Source: Lactiplantibacillus mudanjiangensis (GTDB taxonomy: Bacteria; Bacillota; Bacilli; Lactobacillales; Lactobacillaceae). Taken from it: a stretch of 64,000 bases of DNA. Made by a program: the position numbers and the translations under genes. The DNA lies in the NCBI RefSeq assembly GCF_005405385.1, contig NZ_BJDY01000003.1:124001-188000 (forward strand), read 5' to 3'. The notes beneath the pieces were generated by a model. That model did not search any database. It was given only the letters and a program-made list of their open reading frames with translations, and was not told where the DNA came from. Below, one piece after another: positions 8,923 through 18,020 of this stretch (positions within the stretch are counted from its first letter, which is position 1; each line of letters starts with the position of its first letter).

Positions 8923-10089
8923 TTAAGCTAATTCTTTAGGACCATCAGCGATTTCAGCAATGTAGAAGTCCGCATCGTAACCGATCGTATCGCGATAAAC
9001 TTTACCAACATTTTGTTTGAAGTTATCCACTTCGTCGCTCTTAACTAAAGCAATCCCACAACCACCAAAACCAGCACCGGTCATCCGGGCACCTAAGACA
9101 CCTGGTTGAGCCCAAGCCGTTTCAGCTAACGTATCTAATTCTTTACCCGTCACTTCATAATCAAAGTGTAAGGACACGTGTGATGCTGTGACTAAGCTAC
9201 CAAAGGTGGTTAAATCATCTTTAGCTAAGGCTTTAGTGGCCCGAATAGCCCGTTGGTTTTCGAAGACAGCATGGCGAGCACGCTTGATTAACGTTTCATC
9301 GTTAATGAGGTAAGCGGCTTCGTCAAATTCGTCTTCCGTTAAGTCACCTAATGACTTGATGTCAAGTTTCGTTTGTAAACGACGTAAGGCTTCTTCACAT
9401 TCAGAGCGACGTTCATTATATTTAGAATCAGCTAATTCACGACGTTTGTTGGTGTTCATGATCACGATCACATAGTCGCCTAATTTAACTGGGGCGTATG
9501 AATAATCCATCGTGTTAGTGTCGAGTAAAATCGCTTGATCTTTTTTACCCATTCCAACAGCAAATTGATCCATGATCCCAGAATTAACGCCAACATAGTT
9601 GTTTTCACACTTTTGGCCAATCTTAACTAAGTCTAATTGGCTGATATCTAAATCAAACCCTGACTTCAACACAATCCCAGTTAATAATTCGATTGAGGCT
9701 GATGAAGATAAACCAGCGCCATCAGGCATATTCCCATGAATGTAAAGATCAAATCCATGGTCAAAACTGTAACCAGCTTTAACAAGTTCATCCATCATTC
9801 CTTTAGGATAGTTGGTCCAGCCAGCTTCCTTGCGATAAGTTAAATCATCCACGTCAAAGGTCACAATGCCTTGATCTGGAATATTAGCTGAATACATCCG
9901 CACCGTCTTATCGGTCCGCGCTTTGTAGACACCGTAAGTCCCAATCGTAATGGCACATGGGAAAACGTGACCACCATTGTAGTCGGTATGTTCACCAATT
10001 AAGTTAATCCGGCCAGGTGAGAAGAAGACACGTTCTGGTTCGCTTTCAAAGATGGCTTGGAATTCTTGTTTTAAATCGCTGGTTTTCAT
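8923..10089 (-). CDS. galK: Galactokinase
   Basis: This 388-residue GHMP-family kinase phosphorylates galactose at C1. The galactokinase signature GRINLIGEHTDYNGG is near residue 27. The ATP-binding GHMP motif PDGAGLSSSASIE is near residue 121, and GARMTGAGFGGC is near the C terminus. The ATG at 10089 follows GGAGGG. It is the first gene of galK-galE-galT(-galR), divergent from lacLM. Galactose released by LacLM and MelA would be the substrate after GalM makes the alpha anomer. Confidence 0.97.
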   Translation of the reverse strand: MKTSDLKQEFQAIFESEPERVFFSPGRINLIGEHTDYNGGHVFPCAITIGTYGVYKARTDKTVRMYSANIPDQGIVTFDVDDLTYRKEAGWTNYPKGMMDELVKAGYSFDHGFDLYIHGNMPDGAGLSSSASIELLTGIVLKSGFDLDISQLDLVKIGQKCENNYVGVNSGIMDQFAVGMGKKDQAILLDTNTMDYSYAPVKLGDYVIVIMNTNKRRELADSKYNERRSECEEALRRLQTKLDIKSLGDLTEDEFDEAAYLINDETLIKRARHAVFENQRAIRATKALAKDDLTTFGSLVTASHVSLHFDYEVTGKELDTLAETAWAQPGVLGARMTGAGFGGCGIALVKSDEVDNFKQNVGKVYRDTIGYDADFYIAEIADGPKELA

Positions 10090-10112
10090 AGGTAGACCCT
10101 CCGTTAGTTGTT

Positions 10113-10125
10113 TTACTAAAACTTT
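10113..10125. promoter_or_regulatory. Candidate GalR operator downstream of galK -10
   Basis: GTTTTACTAAAAC is a perfect 13-bp palindrome located between the galK -10 and its ribosome site, where a repressor would block transcription. Related sequences (TTTTAGTAAAAC, TTTTATTAAAAC) occur upstream of lacS. Assignment to GalR is inferred from this repeated occurrence in front of gal/lac genes. Confidence 0.6.
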
Positions 10126-10134
10126 ATTAATTTG

Positions 10135-10163
10135 AATATAAGCCTTTTAAGTTGGTTTGTCAA
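10135..10163 (-). promoter_or_regulatory. galK promoter
   Basis: On the minus strand there is a consensus TTGACA (10158-10163), a 17-bp spacer and TATATT (10135-10140). A cre-like sequence, TGAAAGCGGTTGAC on the minus strand (10159-10172, 11 of 14), overlaps the -35. Confidence 0.8.
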
Positions 10164-10283
10164 CCGCTTTCAAAATCCTGTTATTATCAGAATGGTAGCG
10201 GTTAACTTATTCTCATTTATAAAGCCTGATTTAATCCTATTATTGATTAGTTCGCTGGCGATTTCAGGAATAAAATTTTCATC

Positions 10284-10306
10284 ATTTAGTTAAACTTTAA
10301 CTAAAT
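10284..10306. promoter_or_regulatory. Perfect 23-bp palindrome upstream of lacLM (candidate GalR operator)
   Basis: ATTTAGTTAAA (10284-10294) and TTTAACTAAAT (10296-10306) are perfect inverted repeats around a central C. It lies just upstream of the likely lacL promoter in the galK-lacL divergent region and shares the TTTAGT/ACTAAA core with the other palindromes before gal/lac genes. Confidence 0.6.
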
Positions 10307-10310
10307 ATTA

Positions 10311-10359
10311 TATACAAGTACCATTTTTTGTTTTATGATAATAATTGAAAGCGTTTTAT
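10311..10359 (+). promoter_or_regulatory. Candidate lacLM promoter and cre site
   Basis: TATACA (10311-10316), a 17-bp spacer and TATGAT (10334-10339) are a plausible promoter. TGAAAGCGTTTTAT (10346-10359) matches cre at 12 of 14 positions just downstream, suggesting CcpA blockade of lacLM. Confidence 0.5.
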
Positions 10360-10390
10360 TTTTAGTGAACTTTGAAAGGAGCCGCAATCT

Positions 10391-12280
10391 ATGCAAGCAG
10401 CACTCAATTGGTTAGATGACCCCGAAGTGTTCCGCGTGAACCAACTTCCGGCCCACAGTGACCATCACTTTTATCAAACGACGACCGAACTAAAGCAACA
10501 ACAGAGCAGTCTCGTTCAATCTTTAAATGGGACATGGCGATTTAACTTTGCCAAAACCCCGGCAAAACGCCCTATTGACTTTTACCAACCAGACTTCGAT
10601 GCAACCGACTTTGACACGATTCAGGTGCCTGGTCACATTGAATTGGCAGGTTATGGCCAAATTAACTACATTAATACCTTATATCCTTGGGATGGCCAAA
10701 TCTATCGCCGCCCACCGTATACCTTAAATTCTGACAGTTTAGTCGACGGTCTCTTTAGTGATGCCGATGACAATACCGTTGGCTCTTACTTAAAAGACTT
10801 CGACTTACCTGACAGCTTCCAAAACAAACGGACGATTATTCAATTTCAAGGTGTCGAAGAAGCCCTCTACGTTTGGTTAAACGGCCATTTCGTCGGTTAC
10901 GCCGAAGATAGTTTCACCCCATCTGAATTCGACTTAACCCCTTACTTACAAGCGGGTACGAACCACTTAGCGGTCCGCGTTTACAATCGCTCAACCGCCG
11001 CTTTTATTGAAGATCAAGATATGTTCCGCTTCTCCGGGATTTTCCGCGATGTCAACTTACTGGCGCTCCCGGCAGCGCATGTCGATGATTTAGATATTCG
11101 TCCAGTCGTCACGAACAATTATCAAAGTGGCGTCTTAAACGTCTCGGCTAAACTATCCGGTGACGCCACCGATAGTGCTACCATTAAGTTAACGGTTACC
11201 GATGCCAATGGTCAAACCCTCGCCACCCAAACGCAAGCTGGCCAGGAAAACGTGACTTTCGATACGCTTCACTTTGACCAAGTTGCGTTATGGTCACCTA
11301 AGCAACCAACGTTGTATCACCTGACGATTGAAACGTTAGCCGCAGATGGGCAACTATTAGAAATCGTGCCTTATGAGTTTGGCTTCCGATCAGTGGAACT
11401 CCGCGATGACAAAGTGATCTACGTCAATAACGAACGCTTAGTTATCAATGGCGTTAACCGCCATGAATGGAATGCCAAGACCGGCCGGGCAATTACGATG
11501 GCCGACATGCAAGCCGATATTCAAACGATGCTTGATAACAACATCAACGCTGATCGAACTTGTCACTACCCTGACCAATTACCTTGGTATACTTTATGTG
11601 ATGAAGCTGGGATTTACTTAATGGCTGAAAACAACCTCGAATCTCACGGCTCATGGCAAAAGATGGGCGCCATTGAACCTTCTTACAATGTGCCTGGCGA
11701 CAATCCGCATTGGTTAGCGGCCGTCATTGATCGGGCACGGTCAAACTACGAATGGTTCAAAAATCACGTCTCAATTATCTTCTGGTCACTTGGCAATGAA
11801 TCTTACGCTGGCGAAGATATCGCTAAAATGCAAGAATTCTACAAAGAACATGATGACTCTCGGTTGGTCCACTACGAAGGCGTCGTGCACACCCCAGAAC
11901 TCAAAGATCGCATTTCAGATGTTGAAAGTCGGATGTACGAAAAGCCTGATCAAATCGCGGCTTACTTGGATGATCATCCAGCTAAGCCATTCTTGAATTG
12001 CGAATACATGCATGACATGGGCAATTCACTTGGTGGAATGTCTTCTTACAATGATTTAATTGACCGTTACCCAATGTATCAAGGCGGGTTCATTTGGGAC
12101 TTTATCGACCAAGCCCTCTGGGTTCACGATTCAATTACGGATCAAGACGTCTTACGTTATGGTGGCGACTTTGATGACCGTCATTCTGATTATGAATTCT
12201 CAGGTGATGGACTTATGTTTGCTGATCGGACACCAAAACCCGCAATGCAAGAGGTGAAATATTATTATGGCTTACACTAA
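10391..12280 (+). CDS. lacL: Beta-galactosidase large subunit LacL (GH2)
   Basis: This 629-residue protein is the catalytic subunit of the heterodimeric GH2 beta-galactosidase typical of lactobacilli. The sugar-binding and immunoglobulin-like GH2 domains (about 50-330) precede the barrel. The acid/base Glu470 lies in [12 protein letters not shown], and the nucleophile Glu538 in [13 protein letters not shown]. The ATG at 10391 follows AAAGGAG. The 3' end overlaps lacM by 14 bp, so the two subunits are translationally coupled. It is divergent from galK and shares the regulatory region. It hydrolyses lactose to glucose and galactose in the cytoplasm. Confidence 0.97.
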   Translation: MQAALNWLDDPEVFRVNQLPAHSDHHFYQTTTELKQQQSSLVQSLNGTWRFNFAKTPAKRPIDFYQPDFDATDFDTIQVPGHIELAGYGQINYINTLYPWDGQIYRRPPYTLNSDSLVDGLFSDADDNTVGSYLKDFDLPDSFQNKRTIIQFQGVEEALYVWLNGHFVGYAEDSFTPSEFDLTPYLQAGTNHLAVRVYNRSTAAFIEDQDMFRFSGIFRDVNLLALPAAHVDDLDIRPVVTNNYQSGVLNVSAKLSGDATDSATIKLTVTDANGQTLATQTQAGQENVTFDTLHFDQVALWSPKQPTLYHLTIETLAADGQLLEIVPYEFGFRSVELRDDKVIYVNNERLVINGVNRHEWNAKTGRAITMADMQADIQTMLDNNINADRTCHYPDQLPWYTLCDEAGIYLMAENNLESHGSWQKMGAIEPSYNVPGDNPHWLAAVIDRARSNYEWFKNHVSIIFWSLGNESYAGEDIAKMQEFYKEHDDSRLVHYEGVVHTPELKDRISDVESRMYEKPDQIAAYLDDHPAKPFLNCEYMHDMGNSLGGMSSYNDLIDRYPMYQGGFIWDFIDQALWVHDSITDQDVLRYGGDFDDRHSDYEFSGDGLMFADRTPKPAMQEVKYYYGLH

Positions 12281-13235
12281 TGAAAAATTACATGTTGTCT
12301 TTGGCGATGGCACATTAGGCCTGCAAGGACCTAACTTCCATTACCTCTTTAGTTACGAACGCGGCGGTTTAGAATCACTCGTGGTTAATGACCGTGAATG
12401 GCTATACCGGACGCCAATACCAACTTTTTGGCGGGCGACAACCGATAATGATCACGGCAGTGGCTTCTCAGTAAAGTCGGCCCAATGGTTTGCTGCTGAT
12501 CAATTCACGACTTGCCAACAAGTCAGTGTTACCGTTGATGGGCAACAATTACCCGAATTGCCAGTCGCACCAGTTAACAATCGTTATAGCAATCAAGAAT
12601 TTGCTGATGAAGTCGCCTTAACGTTTACCTTCGCAACCAACACGGTGCCAAGTACGCCGGTAACGATGACTTACACCGTGAAGCCAAGTGGTCAAATCAC
12701 GATCAATGCCCACTACACCGGGCATACTGATTTACCAGAATTGCCAACTTTTGGCGTCCGTTTCACAATGCCAACGACGGCCACTGGCTTTGATTACACC
12801 GGTTTATCTGGTGAAACTTATCCTGATCGCTTGGCTGGCGGTGTACCTGGGACGTATCACGTTGATGGCATGCCCGTAACGCCATACTTGGTGCCACAAG
12901 AATGCGGCATGCACATGCAAACCAAACAAGTGACCGTGCATCGCAACACGACACAAAATAATGCTGATCAAGTGGCTAAGCCAATGGCCTTAACATTTAC
13001 CCAAGTTGACCAACCATTCGCATTCAGTTGCTTGCCATACACTGCAATTGAACTTGAAAGTGCCACCCATCTTGAAGAATTGCCGTTAGCTCGCCGCACT
13101 GTTTTAGGGATCTTCGGCGCTGTACGTGGGGTCGGTGGGATTGATAGTTGGGGAACAGATGTTGAAGCTCAGTACCACATTCCGGCCGATAAAGATATTG
13201 ATTTGAGCTTTACGATTGATGTACCAGAAAACTAA
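12267..13235 (+). CDS. lacM: Beta-galactosidase small subunit LacM (GH2)
   Basis: This 322-residue protein corresponds to the C-terminal beta-sandwich of single-chain LacZ (Bgal_small_N domain). Motifs include [29 protein letters not shown] and the C-terminal [17 protein letters not shown], which contribute to the active-site pocket. It has no catalytic Glu of its own and functions only with LacL. Its ATG at 12267 is inside lacL, and GAGGTGAAA before it is the ribosome site. A terminator follows the stop. Confidence 0.96.
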   Translation: MAYTNEKLHVVFGDGTLGLQGPNFHYLFSYERGGLESLVVNDREWLYRTPIPTFWRATTDNDHGSGFSVKSAQWFAADQFTTCQQVSVTVDGQQLPELPVAPVNNRYSNQEFADEVALTFTFATNTVPSTPVTMTYTVKPSGQITINAHYTGHTDLPELPTFGVRFTMPTTATGFDYTGLSGETYPDRLAGGVPGTYHVDGMPVTPYLVPQECGMHMQTKQVTVHRNTTQNNADQVAKPMALTFTQVDQPFAFSCLPYTAIELESATHLEELPLARRTVLGIFGAVRGVGGIDSWGTDVEAQYHIPADKDIDLSFTIDVPEN

Positions 13236-13253
13236 ATCGTATCAGAAATTAAG

Positions 13254-13285
13254 GGAGATTGCGCATTCATCGCAGTCTCCTTTTT
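13254..13285 (+). terminator. lacLM terminator
   Basis: GGAGATTGCG and CGCAGTCTCC form a 10-bp stem followed by TTTTT shortly after the lacM stop. Confidence 0.85.
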
Positions 13286-13301
13286 CGTATTGTTAACTAA
13301 G

Positions 13302-13340
13302 AAAGGTGCGATTAGCTCCAAAAGCCAATCGCACCTTTTT
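13302..13340. terminator. Second, bidirectional terminator between lacM and melA
   Basis: AAAGGTGCGATT and AATCGCACCTTT form a stem with TTTTT on the plus strand and TTTCTT on the minus strand. It separates the convergent lacLM and melA units. Confidence 0.75.
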
Positions 13341-13343
13341 CTG

Positions 13344-15569
13344 TTAATCTAACACTTTAAAATAATTAATCTGGGCCATAAAATCACTCGTTTGAACCGG
13401 TGTCGTATAAAGACCCACGTTCATTAACTCATCGCCACCATAAACTTGTTCACTACCCGTATCCAAGTACTGTGCTTGTGGCTTTAGCCCGGCTAATTTG
13501 GTAATGTGCGGTTCAGGCTGTACCATGCCCTGCACAACAAACCGATACAATAAGGCTTCGCTTTGATCAGGACTGACAAATAGCCAAGCTACAGTATTAG
13601 ACGTAAATGGACTTTCTAACCGATAAAAAGTGCCATATTGAATCAAATGCCGATGCTCTTTGTAAAACTTAATCTGGCCAATCACAGCCTGCTTATCTGC
13701 ATCGCTCAAGGCCGAAGCATCCAGTTCATAGCCCAACGTGCCACTCATCGCAACTGCACCACGCATATCCATGCTTGTTGATCGACCTAATAACTCATCA
13801 GGACTCGTACCCACATGCGCTGTAATTGATGAGATCGGATAAACTAATGACGTCCCATATTGAATTTTTAACCGTTCAATGGGGTCATTATTATCTGATG
13901 GCCAACTTTGTGGCATATAGTACAACAAACCGGCATCAAAACGACCGCCACCGCCTGAACAACCTTCAAATAGGATCTGTGGGTAACGTTTCGTCAACCG
14001 TTCCATCAAGTCATAAACACCTAAAATATAGCGATGACTGACTTCACCTTGTTGCGCGGGGGCTAACGCTGCCGAATAAACTTCTGTCAAGTTTCGATTC
14101 ATGTCCCATTTGATATAATCAACTGGCACTTCATCTAGTACCACCGTCATCTGTTCATACAAATTATCAACAACCAATGGATTACTAAAATCTAGCACAT
14201 ATTCATTGCGTGATAACGTCCGCCCACGGTTAGGAACGCCTAAGGCCCAATCAGGATGCTGTCTGAACAGATCCGAATCCTCAGAAATATTTTCCGGTTC
14301 AAACCACAAGCCAAAACGCATCTTCTTCGCATGCGTTTGAGCCGCAATTTGACTTAAACCACCAGGTAACTTATCTCGATTAACCACCCAATCCCCTAGC
14401 GAACTGTTGTCATCATTACGATGGCCAAACCAGCCATCATCTAACACGAACATTTCAATGCCTAAAGGTGCCGCCGCATCTAAAATCTGTTGAATCTTAC
14501 CCGCGTCAAAATCAAAGTAAGTCGCCTCCCAATTATTAATCAAAATGGGCCGATCAGCATTGCGATACTGACCGCGAGCGACACGCTCTCTTAATAGACT
14601 ATGATAACTTTGTGACATACCATTCAGGCCAGTATTCGAGTAAACCATTGCGACTTCTGGCGTTTGAAACGACTGTTCCGGAGCTAATTGCCAGTCAAAA
14701 TTGTATTCATTGATGCCAGCCATCACCCGTGTTTGCCCAATGGCGTCTTTTTCCAAACTTAGCTGATGATTTCCAGAATAAATCAATAGGACTCCAAGTG
14801 CCGCGCCACTGAACTCCGTTGTTTGTGGTGTGACTAAGGCCATGAAGGGATTCATATGATGCGAACTGCCACCGCGACGACTTTCGAATTGGGTCAAACC
14901 ACGAGGAATTGGTTGCCGCGTCAATTGACGTTCACGCGCATAACTACCAGGTAGTGAGATGACCTCTAAAGGTTCCGTTGGTAAATCTAATTGCATTGAC
15001 GCTAGCTTTTCAATATTAACCGCGGATTCGCCTCGATTAATCACACGGGCACTACGGGTAATTACCGGACGATCACGATAAATCGTATAGTTTAATTCTA
15101 ATTGTAAATTTAACGTTGCTTCGCTTAATAACACGGTTAAAGTCTGGGCTTCATTGTCAGCTTCAACATAAGTTTGTGGTAAGCCAGTTAGGTCTGGTTT
15201 ACCGTCACTAACTCGATAAGTTTGATACCGAAAGTCAACCGTCCGTGCACCATTCTCAGCGCGAATCACCGCCGCCGGTAACCGATAATCCCCAGTATTA
15301 TTGCCGGCATATTCTTGTGGGACATCATCCTTTGAATACGTCCGATCCAGCGACTGTGGCAAATTGCCAGAAAACCCCCGATCAATCCGGGGATACTGGC
15401 GTTCACCATGATATTGTTCAATCCGAGGGCCAAAGTACAAGTGCGCTAAGACGTCGCCGGTTTCGACGCCTAAAACATAGGATATGTCATTGTTTTGTAA
15501 GTGAAAGACCTGTTGGTGGTCGTCGACTTGAATCAAATCGGTTGTCTTTGTTAAATGTTGAAGTGCCAT
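13344..15569 (-). CDS. melA: Alpha-galactosidase (GH36)
   Basis: This 741-residue GH36 alpha-galactosidase hydrolyses melibiose, raffinose and stachyose. The N-terminal beta-sandwich is followed by the barrel, with MFVLDDGWFGHRNDD, the nucleophile Asp in DYIKWDMNRNLTE, and GCSGGGGRFDAG. The acid/base Asp lies in QSWPSDNNDPIERL. The length matches GH36 group I tetrameric enzymes. The ATG at 15569 follows AAAGGAG. It lies 86 bp downstream of lacS, with a terminator between, so it may rely on read-through. The product galactose feeds the galKET pathway. The symbol melA is used. The names agaA and rafA are also used for such genes. Confidence 0.95.
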   Translation of the reverse strand: MALQHLTKTTDLIQVDDHQQVFHLQNNDISYVLGVETGDVLAHLYFGPRIEQYHGERQYPRIDRGFSGNLPQSLDRTYSKDDVPQEYAGNNTGDYRLPAAVIRAENGARTVDFRYQTYRVSDGKPDLTGLPQTYVEADNEAQTLTVLLSEATLNLQLELNYTIYRDRPVITRSARVINRGESAVNIEKLASMQLDLPTEPLEVISLPGSYARERQLTRQPIPRGLTQFESRRGGSSHHMNPFMALVTPQTTEFSGAALGVLLIYSGNHQLSLEKDAIGQTRVMAGINEYNFDWQLAPEQSFQTPEVAMVYSNTGLNGMSQSYHSLLRERVARGQYRNADRPILINNWEATYFDFDAGKIQQILDAAAPLGIEMFVLDDGWFGHRNDDNSSLGDWVVNRDKLPGGLSQIAAQTHAKKMRFGLWFEPENISEDSDLFRQHPDWALGVPNRGRTLSRNEYVLDFSNPLVVDNLYEQMTVVLDEVPVDYIKWDMNRNLTEVYSAALAPAQQGEVSHRYILGVYDLMERLTKRYPQILFEGCSGGGGRFDAGLLYYMPQSWPSDNNDPIERLKIQYGTSLVYPISSITAHVGTSPDELLGRSTSMDMRGAVAMSGTLGYELDASALSDADKQAVIGQIKFYKEHRHLIQYGTFYRLESPFTSNTVAWLFVSPDQSEALLYRFVVQGMVQPEPHITKLAGLKPQAQYLDTGSEQVYGGDELMNVGLYTTPVQTSDFMAQINYFKVLD

Positions 15570-15602
15570 TTTTGTGAGCTCCTTTAGGTTGTTTTTGCAA
15601 AA

Positions 15603-15647
15603 AGAGAGGCCAAATCCCCCTACATTAGTGGACTTAGTCTCTCTTCA
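15603..15647 (-). terminator. Terminator between lacS and melA
   Basis: On the minus strand, AAGAGAG pairs with CTCTCTT and TAAGTCC with GGGGGATTT inside it, followed by TTTT. It lies directly after the lacS stop and before the melA ribosome site. Confidence 0.7.
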
Positions 15648-15654
15648 ACGCTTA

Positions 15655-17610
15655 TTACGCTTTTGACCCTGGATTTGAAAGTTGCAAAGCATCGTCACCA
15701 TGCGCGACATTGCCAGTTTCCTTCAAGAACTTAAAGTCATCGATATCTTTGTAGTTTGAAACAACAACCATCACGGTGTCATCCAAGCCAGCTTTCACAA
15801 TTGCTGGGTTCCAGAATTCAATCAATTCTTGACCTTGAGTGACATGATCACCCTTTTCAACGTATTGAACAAAACCAGTCCCACGCATATTAACAGTGCC
15901 AACCCCAATATGAATCAAGGTTAAAATACCATTGTCCGAACGTAACCCAATCGCATGACGTGATGGGAAGGTCGCTTCAACAACCCCATCAAATGGCGCA
16001 TAAACACCACCATCAGCTGGTTTGATCGCGAACCCTTTACCCATTGTCCCATTAGCAAAGTTGGCATCTGAAACATCAGCTAAACTGATCATCGTCCCAG
16101 TAACTGGCACTTGATAAGTCGTTGTCTTAGCAGCAACTTCAGCTTCAACTTGGGCCATTGGTTCGTCGGTATCCAAGTGTTCGTGCCAAGTCTTTTCAAG
16201 TTCATCAACGATTTCAGCATGCATCTTTTCATCCAATTTAACTTTCTTAAAGAAAATGAACGTCCCAATTAAGACCATGGCAGCTGGAATCCCAAACATC
16301 ATTAACTTGAAGATCATTTGGCCATGAGCGGTAATATCACCAGAGGTTGCCCCGGCAGTCATCCCAGCCCAAACGGCAGTTAAACCAACGATCCCGTTAG
16401 AAATGGCACCACCAAGTTTGTCCAAAAGTGGACGAACAGATAACGTCAATGATTCGTCACGGTGACCAAACTTCAATTGACCATATTCAACAGAATCACT
16501 CAAGACCATCAAGACAACTAAGAAAATAAGTGGTTGTGGAATGTAGAATAAAACGGCTGAAGTTAAGACCATTGGTAAAGAATCACCAGAGATGGCAAAT
16601 AAGATTAAAGCCACAATCATCACTGCAATGGCTAAGAAGAACACTTTCCGCCGGCTAAATTTCTTAGCTAATGGTGGGAAGGCCAAAACAGAGAAGATCC
16701 CGATAATGGCGTTCAAGGTTGCCAACAATGAGTATTGTGCGGCATTCCCCATAATATACGTAAAGTAGTAAAGTTCCAATGAGTTGGTGATCGCAATCCC
16801 GGCCGTGTAAATCCCGTAAGTTAACGATAACCACATTAATTGATCATTACGGCCCAATACTTTGAAGACATCTTTGAAAGTTGTCTTTTCAGCATTTTGA
16901 CGTAATTCAGAATCATTTTCTTTAGTCCCAAATCCAACGGCAACCGCTGAGATCCAAGAGATCAACGCAATGATTAGCCCGAAAGCAAACCACCCTTTGG
17001 TATCCCCTTGGCCACTATTAGCGTTCGTTGAGAAGTAAAGCACGATTGGCATAACAACAACCCCAACCAAGTTAGCCCCAATGTTAGAACCAACCCGGGC
17101 AAAAGTCGCCGTCTTTTCACGTTCTGCCGAATCAAATGAAATGGCAGGAATCATTGACCAAAAACCAACGTCTTTAAACGAATAGAAAATATCCATCGTG
17201 ATGTATAAAATAGCAAAAATAATTAAATATAGAATTGGGCTAGACGTATTTAAACCACCCATATTCGTGAATAAAATAGCTAAAACAATTGAACCGATCG
17301 TCCCACCGGCAAGAATCCATGGCTTGAAATGGCCCCAGCGAGAATTTGTATTATCAATCGCATTCCCAATTAGTGGATCGATTGCCAATTCAACGAACCG
17401 TAAAGCCGCGATGATTAATGTAATGTAAGCAATCATCTTGGCACCTTGACTCCCACTACTCTTATCAAACAAATGCGATGTCACAAACATAATAAAGTAG
17501 GTGGATAAGGTTGCATAAAACGCATCATGTCCAAAAGCACCAAATGAATACGCCAAACGAGATTTTACTTGTTGGCCTTTGGTTTCAGCAGCTGATTTTG
17601 TATCAGTCAT
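15655..17610 (-). CDS. lacS: LacS-type galactoside transporter with fused EIIA domain
   Basis: This 651-residue protein is of the GPH family. About 12 membrane segments occupy residues 20-470, followed by a linker and a PTS EIIA(Glc)-like domain (about 500-640) with the motif LTLIHIGVGTVNMRGTGF, whose His is the HPr phosphorylation site in LacS relatives. It would import lactose, galactose, melibiose or raffinose by symport or exchange. It is the first gene of a lacS-melA unit. The promoter at 17652-17680 has a perfect cre site, and GalR-like palindromes lie upstream. The start ATG at 17610 follows a GAGG ribosome site. The name rafP would also fit. Confidence 0.93.
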   Translation of the reverse strand: MTDTKSAAETKGQQVKSRLAYSFGAFGHDAFYATLSTYFIMFVTSHLFDKSSGSQGAKMIAYITLIIAALRFVELAIDPLIGNAIDNTNSRWGHFKPWILAGGTIGSIVLAILFTNMGGLNTSSPILYLIIFAILYITMDIFYSFKDVGFWSMIPAISFDSAEREKTATFARVGSNIGANLVGVVVMPIVLYFSTNANSGQGDTKGWFAFGLIIALISWISAVAVGFGTKENDSELRQNAEKTTFKDVFKVLGRNDQLMWLSLTYGIYTAGIAITNSLELYYFTYIMGNAAQYSLLATLNAIIGIFSVLAFPPLAKKFSRRKVFFLAIAVMIVALILFAISGDSLPMVLTSAVLFYIPQPLIFLVVLMVLSDSVEYGQLKFGHRDESLTLSVRPLLDKLGGAISNGIVGLTAVWAGMTAGATSGDITAHGQMIFKLMMFGIPAAMVLIGTFIFFKKVKLDEKMHAEIVDELEKTWHEHLDTDEPMAQVEAEVAAKTTTYQVPVTGTMISLADVSDANFANGTMGKGFAIKPADGGVYAPFDGVVEATFPSRHAIGLRSDNGILTLIHIGVGTVNMRGTGFVQYVEKGDHVTQGQELIEFWNPAIVKAGLDDTVMVVVSNYKDIDDFKFLKETGNVAHGDDALQLSNPGSKA

Positions 17611-17651
17611 AGTATCGCCTCACATCTTCCTTGTTGTAAATTACAGTTACT

Positions 17652-17680
17652 AATGTAATCGTTTTCAAGAAAGATGTCAA
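17652..17680 (-). promoter_or_regulatory. lacS promoter with perfect cre
   Basis: On the minus strand, TTGACA (17675-17680) and TACATT (17652-17657) are 17 bp apart. TGAAAACGATTACA (17654-17667) fits the cre consensus at all 14 positions and covers the -10, so CcpA should repress strongly. Confidence 0.85.
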
Positions 17681-17683
17681 CGC

Positions 17684-17720
17684 TTTTTAGTAAAACTTGC
17701 GTAATTATTTTATTAAAACA
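17684..17720. promoter_or_regulatory. Candidate GalR sites upstream of lacS
   Basis: TTTTTAGTAAAAC (17684-17696) and TTTTATTAAAACA (about 17708-17720) are near-palindromes of the same kind as that after the galK promoter. A third, GTTTTAGTAAATTAATAAAAC-like stretch, lies near 17856-17876. The remainder of the 410-bp lacS-galM gap is AT-rich, with no ORF and a plus-strand terminator at its right end. Confidence 0.5.
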
Positions 17721-17979
17721 TTGTTTTCTTCTCTACTTTTTCGAGGTTATACATTGATCTGTTTAATTACAGAATACGTGTTTATGTCAGCGATTACACG
17801 GCGTTGTCGTGTACGTTAATAACAAATTAATTTGCATAATAAATTTAATTTAATTGTTTTAGTAAATTAATAAAACATTACTGTTTTTACCCAGCATTTG
17901 ATGGCACACTATTTCGAGATTTACTTTTCAATCACACTTACGCTCATAGTATGTTATGATTAACTTGATTATTAGGTAC

Positions 17980-18016
17980 AGTAAGGGCCCCATCATCTGA
18001 TGGGGCCCTTACTTTT
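17980..18016 (+). terminator. Strong hairpin with plus-strand T-run, next to the galM stop
   Basis: AGTAAGGGCCCCATCA and TGATGGGGCCCTTACT pair perfectly over 16 bp, followed by TTTTTT on the plus strand. The neighbouring genes are both on the minus strand, and on that strand no T-run follows. It probably still ends galM transcripts, but its polarity suits a plus-strand RNA. Confidence 0.7.
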
Positions 18017-18020
18017 TTGG

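Noticed and set aside
10391-13235. Frameshift in a single-chain lacZ
   Set aside because: LacL and LacM in different frames with a short overlap is the normal heterodimeric arrangement in lactobacilli. Both have the expected lengths and the small subunit has its own ribosome site.
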